Source: Bacillota bacterium (GTDB lineage: Bacteria; Bacillota; Bacilli; Bacillales_A; Planococcaceae). From it: 46,242 nucleotides of DNA. The stretch lies in NCBI GenBank assembly GCA_023405135.1, contig JAEXYZ010000012.1, positions 1 through 46,242 of the forward strand, read 5' to 3'. The position numbers and the translations under genes were made by a program. The notes under the pieces were generated by a model. It had not been told where the DNA came from. It ran no database searches and saw only the letters and a list, made by a program, of their open reading frames with translations. Below are positions 17,267-24,764 of this stretch, one piece after another (the first letter of the stretch is position 1; every line of letters begins with the position of its first letter).

Positions 17267-18343
17267 ATGAAAAAACAACTATTTACTGCTTCTTTACTCG
17301 CTACATCTTTACTATTTGCGGGATGTCAGTCGACAGATGAATCAAAAAATGTGACTGACAATGCATCTCAAAATGTAACGGAGAAAGACAAACTTGAAAT
17401 CGTAACAAGCTTTTACCCTATCTATGAATTTACGAAAGAGATTGTAGGAGATAAAGCAAATGTTTCAATGCTCATTCCAGCTTCAGTGGAGCCCCATGAT
17501 TGGGAGCCGGCTGCAAAAGACTTAGAACAAATTCAAAATGCAGATGCCCTCGTTTTTAATAATGAAAATATGGAAACTTGGATCGATGAAATTGAAACAA
17601 CTGTAGATACAAAAAAATTAACAATTATTGATGCATCAAAAGGTATCGAGCTCCTTCCATTCTCAGAGGGTGAGCATGAACACGAACATGAGCATGAAGG
17701 TGAAGACCATAATCATGATGGAGAAAGTCATGAACACGAAGGTGAAGATCATAATCATGAGGGAGAAGTACACGAACATGATGACCATGAACATGAAGGA
17801 GAAGCGCATGAGCATCATCACGAATTCGACCCACATTTATGGTTAAGTCCTAAAATGGCAATTAAAGAGGTTGAAACAATTGCAAAGGAACTAGTTAAAA
17901 TTGACCCAGATAATAAAGAAGTGTATGAAACAAATAAAAATAACTATATTCAAAAATTACAACAGTTGGATCAAGCGTACACTGATGCTTTCGCCAATGT
18001 GAAAAATAAAGAAATTATTACTCAACATGCGGCTTTTGGATATTTAGCAGATTCTTATGGATTAACGCAAGTTCCGATTGCGGGCTTATCTCCAGATAAT
18101 GAACCAAGTGCTAAGCAATTAAAAGAACTGAAAGAATTTGCGCAACAGCACAACATCAACACAATTTTCTTTGAAGAAAACGCGTCATCTAAAGTTGCCG
18201 AAACTCTTGCCAATGAATTAAATGCGAAAACAGCAGTGTTAAATACTTTAGAAGGTTTAAGTGAAGAAGATCAAAAAAATGGTGCTACTTATATTAGCAT
18301 TATGGAAGACAACTTAAAAGTATTACAGGAAGCTTTGAAATAA
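17267..18343 (+). CDS. znuA: Zinc ABC transporter substrate-binding lipoprotein ZnuA
   Basis: This cluster A-I metal-binding protein has 358 residues from ATG 17267, which follows AAGGAG; an upstream TTG covers that site. The lipobox LLFAGC (Cys20) anchors it outside the membrane. After the first lobe comes a long His/Glu/Asp loop (about residues 134-187, with repeats of HEHE and EGEDHNH) ending HHHEFDPHLWLSP, which includes a metal-ligand histidine. ITQHAAFGYLA and TIFFEENASS supply further conserved ligands. The loop is the usual zinc collector in zinc-type members. It feeds ZnuB and ZnuC encoded next. Confidence 0.94.
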   Translation: MKKQLFTASLLATSLLFAGCQSTDESKNVTDNASQNVTEKDKLEIVTSFYPIYEFTKEIVGDKANVSMLIPASVEPHDWEPAAKDLEQIQNADALVFNNENMETWIDEIETTVDTKKLTIIDASKGIELLPFSEGEHEHEHEHEGEDHNHDGESHEHEGEDHNHEGEVHEHDDHEHEGEAHEHHHEFDPHLWLSPKMAIKEVETIAKELVKIDPDNKEVYETNKNNYIQKLQQLDQAYTDAFANVKNKEIITQHAAFGYLADSYGLTQVPIAGLSPDNEPSAKQLKELKEFAQQHNINTIFFEENASSKVAETLANELNAKTAVLNTLEGLSEEDQKNGATYISIMEDNLKVLQEALK

Positions 18344-18356
18344 AGGATGAAATAAG

Positions 18357-19001
18357 ATGACAGAGTCGTTTATCGGTTTGAAAAATGTGACATTTGGTTA
18401 TATGCAAAATATCGTAATTGAAAATCTATCATTTTCAATTAAACAAGGGCAATTTGTAGCGATAACTGGTGAAAATGGCGCTGCAAAAACAACAGCTATG
18501 AAACTATTAGTAGGACTTTTAAAGCCATGGAAAGGGACTAGACAATGGCCTACACAATTAAGCGCAAGTTATGTCCCACAGCAAATTTCATCCATTGAAC
18601 AAGATTTTCCAAGTACTGTTTTTGAATTTATTCTTTCCGGTTCATGGAAATTAAAAAAATGGTACGAGCGTATATCAAAAGAAGATATAGAAAGAGCAAA
18701 AGAATTAGCTGATCAATTTGAATTACAAACTGTTGTAAATCAGCCGATTGGAAAACTATCTGGAGGACAAAAGCAAAAGGCATGTATTGCAAGGGCTTTA
18801 ATGGAAAATCCACCAATTCTACTATTGGATGAACCTACTACCGGCATGGATGAAAAGATGCGCCACATTTTTTATGAAACATTAAAAAGCATGTGTCCTC
18901 AAGTAACGATTGTCATTATTACACATCATATTAATGAATTACAACGATATATCGACCAAATGATTCATCTTGAAAGAAGGCAAGAACCTTGTTTGAACTA
19001 G
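18357..19001 (+). CDS. znuC: Zinc ABC transporter ATPase ZnuC
   Basis: This is a 214-residue ABC ATPase of the metal uptake family. Walker A is GENGAAKTT (about 38-46), with alanine where most ABC proteins have glycine; I recall the same change from AdcC/ZnuC relatives, so it is probably not a defect. Other motifs are the signature LSGGQKQK, Walker B ILLLDEPTTGMD and the switch histidine in IIITHHINEL. The gene starts 13 bases after znuA and its end overlaps znuB by 13 bases, so the three are one operon. Confidence 0.92.
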   Translation: MTESFIGLKNVTFGYMQNIVIENLSFSIKQGQFVAITGENGAAKTTAMKLLVGLLKPWKGTRQWPTQLSASYVPQQISSIEQDFPSTVFEFILSGSWKLKKWYERISKEDIERAKELADQFELQTVVNQPIGKLSGGQKQKACIARALMENPPILLLDEPTTGMDEKMRHIFYETLKSMCPQVTIVIITHHINELQRYIDQMIHLERRQEPCLN

Positions 19002-19807
19002 CGTTTATGCAACGAGCCTTAGTAGCAGGAATGCTAATTGCTTTGATTGCACCAATTATCGGCGTATTTTTAATTATGCGAAAGCAGTCACTTATTGCAG
19101 ATACATTAAGTCATATTGCTCTAGCAGGAGTGGCAATCGGTTTAGTATCAGGGAGTCACCCGGAATGGATGAGTATACTCATTGTTATATTAGGAGCACT
19201 ACTTATCGAATTTTTAAGGTTTCGCTTCAAAAGCTATTCCGATGTTTCCATTGCAATTTTAATGGCTGCCGGCTTATCTATTGCCCTTTGTTTAATGTCG
19301 ATTAGTCCTAGTGGCTCGAAAACGATGGATCAATATTTATTCGGTTCTATCGTAACCGTTACACAGCATCAAATTAATATATTTTTAATACTAGCAATTG
19401 CTCTATTCATCTATTTTTTAATAACAAAACGATCTCTTTATACGATGATTTTTAATGAAGATGTTGCTAAGGTAGCGGGTATTTCAACAAAGCTTCTGTC
19501 GTTTTCATTTAGCGCAGTGATCGGTTTGTTTATTTCCATGATGATTCCAATGATTGGGATGCTACTCGTTTCGGCAATTATTATTCTACCGGCTGCTATT
19601 GCAACTCAATTGACAACGAGATTTCGTTGGGTATTTGTAATAGCAACGGTCGTTTCAATCATTTGTACATTTTTAGGATTAGTAAGTTCTTACAAAATTG
19701 GTACGCCTCCAGGGGCAAGTATCGCACTATGGATGATTATAGGTATTTTAATCACGTTAATTTATAAAAAATCAAAAGAATTAGTTTTTAAAAGAATTGG
19801 AGAGTAA
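18989..19807 (+). CDS. znuB: Zinc ABC transporter permease ZnuB
   Basis: This 272-residue membrane protein of the ABC-3 metal permease family has about eight segments. Family marks include MRKQSLIADTLSHIALAGVAIG near the N-terminus and VSAIIILPAAIATQL in the coupling region. Translation starts at TTG 18989 inside the end of znuC, with AGAAGG before it. It forms the zinc channel with ZnuC. The next GTPase gene starts one base after the stop, so it is in the same operon. Confidence 0.92.
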   Translation: MFELAFMQRALVAGMLIALIAPIIGVFLIMRKQSLIADTLSHIALAGVAIGLVSGSHPEWMSILIVILGALLIEFLRFRFKSYSDVSIAILMAAGLSIALCLMSISPSGSKTMDQYLFGSIVTVTQHQINIFLILAIALFIYFLITKRSLYTMIFNEDVAKVAGISTKLLSFSFSAVIGLFISMMIPMIGMLLVSAIIILPAAIATQLTTRFRWVFVIATVVSIICTFLGLVSSYKIGTPPGASIALWMIIGILITLIYKKSKELVFKRIGE

Positions 19808-19808
19808 T

Positions 19809-20987
19809 ATGAATAGAGTTCCTGTTACTGTACTTAGTGGTTATTTAGGTGCAGGTAAAACAACTATTTTAAACCATTTATTAGAAAATCGTGATGGAAG
19901 AAAGCTTGCCGTCATTGTCAATGATATGAGTGAAGTCAATATTGATATGCAATTAGTTGAAAATCAAGGGTTCTCTAGAACAACTGAAAAACTTATCGAA
20001 CTATCCAACGGCTGTATCTGCTGTACATTGCGGGAAGATTTAATGATTGAAGTTGAGAAGTTAGTAAAGCAGGGGAACATTGAAGGCATTGTAATTGAAT
20101 CAACAGGAATTAGTGAACCGATTCCAGTAGCACAAACTTTTACTTATATTAATGAAGAAACCGGCATTGATTTAACTCCTCATTGCTATCTTGATGCGAT
20201 GATTACAGTCGTTGATGCATATCGCTTCTGGAACGATTATGAAAGTGGAGAAACACTATTAGAACGCCGTCAAACAGATGATCCTTACGACCAACGTGAC
20301 GTTTCAGATTTATTAATTGACCAGCTCGAGTTTGCAAATATTCTTTGTATTACGAAATCAGATTTAGTAACACCAGACTATTTACAAACATTTCAAGCCT
20401 TTTTAACGAAAATCAATCCAACAGCTGAGCAGTATATTGTTCGTAACGGATTAATTTCACCAAATGTATTATTAAACCGTAGATTATTTGACTTTGACAA
20501 AGCAAGTACAGGTGCTGGATGGATTAAAGAATTGAATGAGGAACATACACCTGAAACAGAGGAATATGGTATCTCCTCATTTGTATATCGTAGAAAACGA
20601 CCATTTCATCCCGAAAGATGGTATGAATGGTTGGAAGATTTACCTGCTAACATTGTACGAGCGAAAGGATTCTTCTGGTTAGCAAGTCGCAATATGCCGG
20701 GAATAATTTCTCAAGCAGGCGCTTCAATCCAAATACAAGGAGCAGGGGAGTGGGTAGCAAGTTTAACTCCTGAAGAACAAGAAGTAGAGCTCCGTGAAGA
20801 TCCAGCTTTAAAAGAAAGATGGGACCCTATCTATGGTGATCGCCAAACAGAGATTGTTTGGATTGGAATCGAATTAGATAAACAACAAATTGAGCAGGAA
20901 TTAGATCAATGTTTGTTAACTGATGAAGAATTGAATGAAGACTGGTCTAAATTTAACGATCCTCTACCTAAATTTATAGTAAATTAA
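19809..20987 (+). CDS. COG0523 GTPase, ZagA type, copy 2
   Basis: This 392-residue GTPase from ATG 19809 follows GGAGAG. It is closely related to the first ZagA-type protein over its full length: GYLGAGKTT, LSNGCICCTLREDL, ESTGISEPIPVAQTF, DQLEFANILCITKSD and the C-terminal TPETEEYGISSF segment are shared. The guanine motif reads TKSD here instead of NKCD. It is the last gene before the terminator at 21109-21149. Two near-complete ZagA paralogues flanking znuACB suggest duplication followed by change of client. Confidence 0.9.
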   Translation: MNRVPVTVLSGYLGAGKTTILNHLLENRDGRKLAVIVNDMSEVNIDMQLVENQGFSRTTEKLIELSNGCICCTLREDLMIEVEKLVKQGNIEGIVIESTGISEPIPVAQTFTYINEETGIDLTPHCYLDAMITVVDAYRFWNDYESGETLLERRQTDDPYDQRDVSDLLIDQLEFANILCITKSDLVTPDYLQTFQAFLTKINPTAEQYIVRNGLISPNVLLNRRLFDFDKASTGAGWIKELNEEHTPETEEYGISSFVYRRKRPFHPERWYEWLEDLPANIVRAKGFFWLASRNMPGIISQAGASIQIQGAGEWVASLTPEEQEVELREDPALKERWDPIYGDRQTEIVWIGIELDKQQIEQELDQCLLTDEELNEDWSKFNDPLPKFIVN

Positions 20988-21108
20988 GTTGTTCTGAAAC
21001 TGAGAATTTCTGGATAGCCTACTATTCATAAGTATTTGCTTAAAAAATTTCCTACGGTGGTCAACTGTAGGAGCAATTTATCTGTACCGAAAGTGAAGTC
21101 TTAGGTAC

Positions 21109-21149
21109 AAAGGAGCCGTCCCAAAATGACTTTGAGCGGCTCCTTTTTT
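21109..21149 (+). terminator. Terminator closing the zinc cluster
   Basis: AAAGGAGCCG (21109-21118) pairs with CGGCTCCTTT (21137-21146), followed by T residues. A smaller inverted repeat (CCTAC / GTAGG, about 21050-21071) lies between the last gene and this site. Confidence 0.85.
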
Positions 21150-21204
21150 ATATGTACTACTATGTACTACATAAAATTTGAATGTTTATTTATAGGTGAT
21201 TGAT

Positions 21205-21828
21205 TTATAAATCCAATGTATACTTAATTGCTTTTCCTAGAATCGTTACTTGATTTTTCTCATTTATTATACTCGGTTCGTATTTTGGATTATCTGGGAT
21301 TAGGAATAAAACATCCCCTTGGTATTTTACTCGTTTTAGTGTGATTTCTGAATAATCGTTAATACGAACTGCTGCTATATCCCCATTTTGTACCTCGCTT
21401 TGTTCTTTAATGAGTACAAAGCTATTTTTTGGAATAGTTGGCTCCATTGAATCTTCTTTAGCTTGAAAATAGAATACACTGCTATTTGGCAAAGAGTCGA
21501 TCAGTTCAAATTTATATCCTAAGAAATTTTCTTCTACTAAAATTGGCTCCCCATTTCTAATTGTTCCGAGAATAGGTACCTTCATAACATTCGGTCGAGT
21601 TTCAATTCTATTTGATAGCTGCTCTTCTGTTAAATGAGACTTAGGTATATTGAAAAAGTCCGCAATCTTTTGAATTTTATCGATTCGAGGATATTTTTCT
21701 CCTTTGATCCAGTAAGAAACAGAAGCATTACTGACACCAAGGTAATCAGCTAATACTGATTGATCAATACCTTTTTCATTTAACAATTTTTGCAAATTTT
21801 CCCCAAGTATTTCTCTAGCACTTTTCAA
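21205..21828 (-). CDS. CI/LexA-like repressor: XRE domain plus S24 peptidase
   Basis: This 207-residue repressor has an XRE helix-turn-helix (about 10-63, VLADYLGVSNASVSYWIKGE) and a C-terminal S24 domain. The Ser/Lys pair is present: Ser127 in EDSMEPTIP and Lys165 in ITLKRVKY. The usual self-cleavage Ala-Gly (or Cys-Gly) pair is replaced by Asn92-Gly93 in ILGTIRNGEP, so RecA-stimulated cleavage may be altered or absent. It diverges from a Cro-like gene and an HD-GYP gene; there are no phage structural genes around. It probably represses through the palindrome at 21926-21942 and its own half-site at 21865. Confidence 0.9.
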   Translation of the reverse strand: MKSAREILGENLQKLLNEKGIDQSVLADYLGVSNASVSYWIKGEKYPRIDKIQKIADFFNIPKSHLTEEQLSNRIETRPNVMKVPILGTIRNGEPILVEENFLGYKFELIDSLPNSSVFYFQAKEDSMEPTIPKNSFVLIKEQSEVQNGDIAAVRINDYSEITLKRVKYQGDVLFLIPDNPKYEPSIINEKNQVTILGKAIKYTLDL

Positions 21829-21864
21829 TCAATTCACCCCTATCCCTTATATTATAAGACTATT

Positions 21865-21948
21865 AGTTAAAAAAATAAATAATTACAAACAAAAATGTAT
21901 ATTATTTCAAATTATATTATTGATTTTTAACTTTAAGTTAAATATACT
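21865..21948 (+). promoter_or_regulatory. Divergent control region: palindrome fills the Cro-like promoter spacer
   Basis: Rightward promoter: -35 TTGATT (21920-21925) and -10 TATACT (21943-21948). The 17 bp between are exactly a perfect palindrome, TTTAACTT-T-AAGTTAAA (21926-21942). A half-site AGTTAAA (21865-21871) lies upstream of a minus-strand TATAAT (about 21853-21848) that can serve the repressor gene. A protein on the palindrome must exclude RNA polymerase from the rightward promoter. Confidence 0.75.
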
Positions 21949-21969
21949 GTTTGTGGAGGTGTTAAAAAG

Positions 21970-22167
21970 ATGGAAGATGTGCAATTATCGCTTTCTACTT
22001 TACGAAATAATGCCGGTATGACACAGCAAGATGTTGCAGACAAGCTAGGTGTAAGTGTACAAACCGTAAAAAGATGGGAAAATGGTGATTTAATAAACGG
22101 TCTAGTTATTTATGCTCTAGCAAAGTTATATCGTGTTGAAGTTGATAACATCAAGGTTCCATCCTAA
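21970..22167 (+). CDS. Small Cro-like XRE DNA-binding protein
   Basis: This 65-residue protein is almost entirely one XRE helix-turn-helix (STLRNNAGMTQQDVADKLGV, SVQTVKRWENGD). The ATG follows GGAGGTG. It is divergent from the CI/LexA-like gene and 33 bases before the HD-GYP gene, so the layout copies a phage CI/Cro switch with an enzyme as the output. It could compete with the repressor for the shared palindrome. Confidence 0.88.
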   Translation: MEDVQLSLSTLRNNAGMTQQDVADKLGVSVQTVKRWENGDLINGLVIYALAKLYRVEVDNIKVPS

Positions 22168-22200
22168 TTTTACACCAATGAGTTCCTTTTAGAGTGGGGT

Positions 22201-23877
22201 ATGAATTGTATGCATGCTATAAAAGAGAGAGAGTATGAATGTTGTCTAGTCAAAAATTTGAAAGCGGGACAGGTTCTATACGAAGATATAATAGTGGAAG
22301 ATAATGTACTAATAAAAAAAGGAGAAATTGTTACAGAACAGACTATTTATATATTGAATATACTAAATATTCAATCTGTTTGTGTTGTAAAAGAGAATGT
22401 ACAATCAGCTCCTCAAAAACTTAATCTTTCAACAGAAAAGAGGCTGACGAACATATCAAAAGAACTCCAAAATGAGTTTTATAAAATAATTGGTTTTTTA
22501 AGTTCGGAAACACGTTATGGAAAAGTTTTAAAGAATAAAGAAGACGTATATTATGTGAAAAATTTATTTTTACACTATATGAACAATCCAATTTACTATC
22601 ACTTTTTATTGAAGTTTAAAGAACTCGATGAGTACAGTTATTATCATATAATAGATGTTTTCACCCTTTGTACCTTGTTTTGTCGAAAAGAGGGGATTCC
22701 AAATGTTGAAGACATTGCGATTGGTTTTTTATTTCATGACATTGGAAAACTATATACACCCGTTGAACTATTAAGGAAAAAGGGAAGACTCACAAAAAAA
22801 GAAGCCTTGATTGTTCAGGAGCATACAGAGAAAGGATATAATTTGCTTCGACAAATAGGTTTAGAAAGAGTGGCGTATTTAGCTAAATCTCACCATGAAC
22901 GTTTCGATGGTTCAGGGTATCCAGAAGGGTTAAGTGGGGAAGAGTTGCCAAAAGAACTCCAAATTTTACAACTTATTGATAGATACTCTGTTATCACATT
23001 GCGTAGATCTTATAAAGAAATCGTTGCTGCATCCCACGCAATCGGTCTTTTATATAATGATTTGCATTTCTATAATAAAGATTTATTAAACCGTTTTATT
23101 GACTTCATAGGAATTTATCCAGAAAATTCGGTTGTATTACTTTCAGATGGTTCCCAAGCTATTGTTGAAAAGGTTAATTGCAATTATCCGTTACTAACTG
23201 TAGTAAAGTTATTTAAAAATAATGAAACAATAATCTTACCTATTGATTTAAGTATTACGATACAAAAAATTTTGTTCTACCATATAAACACGCCGAATGA
23301 GTTATTTAGTGAATTTTCTGATTTTCTAATAAGTGAGGATTTTTTTCAAATTGAAAGTTATCATTCTAAATTAAAAAGTCAATATGAAAAACATGAATGG
23401 TTTACTCATATATATCTTCCAATTTTTCAAGTGTTTCTAATTTTAAATTCATATAATACATTTCCTACAAATAAAATGCAGCAGGTCTGTCAAAAGTTGT
23501 TAAAATTATTGGATGAAGCATTGCTAGAATTCCGTTTGTCGAGTGATGAACATAATAAAACTTTACTTATTGTAAATGGTCAATTTAAATCACCAGCACT
23601 ATATAAATTATTCGAAGGACTTTTACATTCAGATGACATTTACTCTTATATTATTTTGAATCCCGAGAATGATTCTAAGCTTCAAGATATGATTCATTCT
23701 TATGAAATCGAAAATATCATTATATTAGGGAAGCCTTTGGAGATACAATTTACGGGTAATGTAACAAAATATCATTTAACAGAGCTACAGGTTGAATCAT
23801 TGTTAAACAGATTTGTCTGTACAAATCTTCGGAAAATAAAGTTGAGAAAAGCACTAAAACAGTTTAAGGAAGATTAA
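22201..23877 (+). CDS. HD-GYP domain protein, probable cyclic-di-nucleotide phosphodiesterase
   Basis: The protein has 558 residues; ATG 22210 is an equally good start. An N-terminal domain of HD-GYP companions (about 13-66, NLKAGQVLYEDI) is followed by the HD-GYP core at about 145-275: His149, HDIGK (His179, Asp180, Lys183), His208 in QEHTEKGY and HHERFDGSGYPEGL (from 231). All main metal ligands look present; the usual DxYDAL is DRYSVI, keeping Asp260 but not the second Asp. The C-terminal 280 residues are unfamiliar. Such enzymes hydrolyse c-di-GMP. The gene follows the Cro-like gene in one transcript, an unusual regulator for this family. Confidence 0.88.
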   Translation: MNCMHAIKEREYECCLVKNLKAGQVLYEDIIVEDNVLIKKGEIVTEQTIYILNILNIQSVCVVKENVQSAPQKLNLSTEKRLTNISKELQNEFYKIIGFLSSETRYGKVLKNKEDVYYVKNLFLHYMNNPIYYHFLLKFKELDEYSYYHIIDVFTLCTLFCRKEGIPNVEDIAIGFLFHDIGKLYTPVELLRKKGRLTKKEALIVQEHTEKGYNLLRQIGLERVAYLAKSHHERFDGSGYPEGLSGEELPKELQILQLIDRYSVITLRRSYKEIVAASHAIGLLYNDLHFYNKDLLNRFIDFIGIYPENSVVLLSDGSQAIVEKVNCNYPLLTVVKLFKNNETIILPIDLSITIQKILFYHINTPNELFSEFSDFLISEDFFQIESYHSKLKSQYEKHEWFTHIYLPIFQVFLILNSYNTFPTNKMQQVCQKLLKLLDEALLEFRLSSDEHNKTLLIVNGQFKSPALYKLFEGLLHSDDIYSYIILNPENDSKLQDMIHSYEIENIIILGKPLEIQFTGNVTKYHLTELQVESLLNRFVCTNLRKIKLRKALKQFKED

Positions 23878-23894
23878 TAACTAAAAAATAAAAG

Positions 23895-23931
23895 CAGTCT
23901 CAAAGCTAAAGCTTCCTTGAGACTGTTTTTA
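23895..23931. terminator. Bidirectional terminator after the HD-GYP gene
   Basis: CAGTCTCAA (23895-23903) pairs with TTGAGACTG (23917-23925), followed by TTTTTATT. The next gene is convergent and stops at 23932. Confidence 0.88.
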
Positions 23932-24333
23932 TTAGTTCGTTACTACCATATTCAAAAATTCATCACGTTCTTCTTCTGTTTTTTGAACCCCATCTAAAAG
24001 TAATACGCCGACTTGGTAGCCTTTTTGATTATCTTCTACAACAAACTGTAAATTGACATCATTTACTTTCCCATCGACAGGGCATGCCCCTTTAAATTCT
24101 ACAACGTTTTGATTTTTTTGTGTTTTAAAATACACCCATTTGCCTTCACTACAGTAGCTAGAAAAGGCATCTTCTAAAGTAGAGTCACTATTTTCTGTGA
24201 ATGAATTGTCTTTTATGTACGATATGTATTCATTATCTGTAATTTCTTCTTTTGGTCCGTAAAAATACCAAAAGATAACAATTATAAGTATTGGTATAAT
24301 CCATAAAATCGTACGTTTTGAAACGTTCTGCAT
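23932..24333 (-). CDS. Small membrane-anchored protein of unknown function
   Basis: I do not recognise this 133-residue protein. It has an N-terminal membrane segment (about 8-25, TILWIIPILIIVIFWYFYG) and an acidic extracellular domain with two cysteines (SSYCSEGKW and KGACPVDGK), which could form a disulfide or bind a ligand. The ATG at 24333 follows GGAGAG. It stands alone between the HD-GYP terminator and an AT-rich gap. The topology and size fit a small exported sensor or modulator, but nothing in it identifies a role. Confidence 0.75.
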   Translation of the reverse strand: MQNVSKRTILWIIPILIIVIFWYFYGPKEEITDNEYISYIKDNSFTENSDSTLEDAFSSYCSEGKWVYFKTQKNQNVVEFKGACPVDGKVNDVNLQFVVEDNQKGYQVGVLLLDGVQKTEEERDEFLNMVVTN

Positions 24334-24542
24334 TTATAAATTCTCCTCTCTCCCTTGTAAATTTATTATATCAACCTATGTACTATATTTCTATAAAATG
24401 TTGATAATTACTGCTTTAAGGCAATTAAAGTTGTTTCGTGTTAGGAAATTGCAATCTTGAAAAAATAAATTTTTATTACTATAAAAGGGAGTAGCGATTT
24501 AAATTTATATGGTAAAAATGCATTTGAAGGAGGGAATAGAAA

Positions 24543-24757
24543 ATGGATTATTTTATGAGTATGTTAGGAGCGTATTTGTATTTTTACCAATTATTTTGCT
24601 TGCCCTACTATTAAGGTGGATTCGAATCATTCGAATAAATAGTGAAATACAAATTGAACAAAACAAAAAAATTATTTTATTACTTAAGGAACAATTGGAG
24701 AAAAATAAGTACCTATTTAAAAATCCCACAACTTTTATTATTAGATGTGGGATTTAA
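24543..24757 (+). pseudogene. Small membrane protein gene with a probable frameshift
   Basis: The ribosome site AAGGAGGG (24527-24534) is placed for ATG 24543, which gives only 23 residues (MDYFMSMLGAYLYFYQLF...). A second frame, open from an unsupported ATG at 24509, carries FLPIILLALLLRWIRIIR and a charged helix. Adding one T to the T5 run at 24581-24585 would join them into one single-pass protein. The last codons overlap the stem at 24721-24755, so the C-terminus may be altered too. Either the gene is broken or a base is missing from the assembly. Family unknown. Confidence 0.55.
24721..24755. terminator. Terminator before the nucleoid-associated protein gene end
   Basis: AAATCCCACA (24721-24730) pairs with TGTGGGATTT (24746-24755). 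Read leftward it is followed by an A-rich plus-strand tract (T-rich on the minus strand), so it mainly serves the minus-strand gene ending at 24765. Confidence 0.7.
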
Positions 24758-24764
24758 TCATCAA

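Noticed and set aside
17680..17820. Repetitive DNA in znuA that might be a tandem-repeat element
   Set aside because: The repeats are codons for the zinc-binding histidine-rich loop, in frame, as expected in ZnuA proteins.
17625..17846. His-rich and Met-rich frames on both strands inside znuA
   Set aside because: They arise from the repetitive His/Glu codons of the ZnuA loop read in other frames.
18470..18500. Defective Walker A in ZnuC (GENGAAKTT)
   Set aside because: The Ala for Gly change is recalled from other AdcC/ZnuC ATPases, so it is treated as a family variant.
21205..23877. Possible prophage, because of the CI and Cro-like genes
   Set aside because: No integrase, replication, packaging or structural genes follow, and the genes on both sides are ordinary chromosomal ones.
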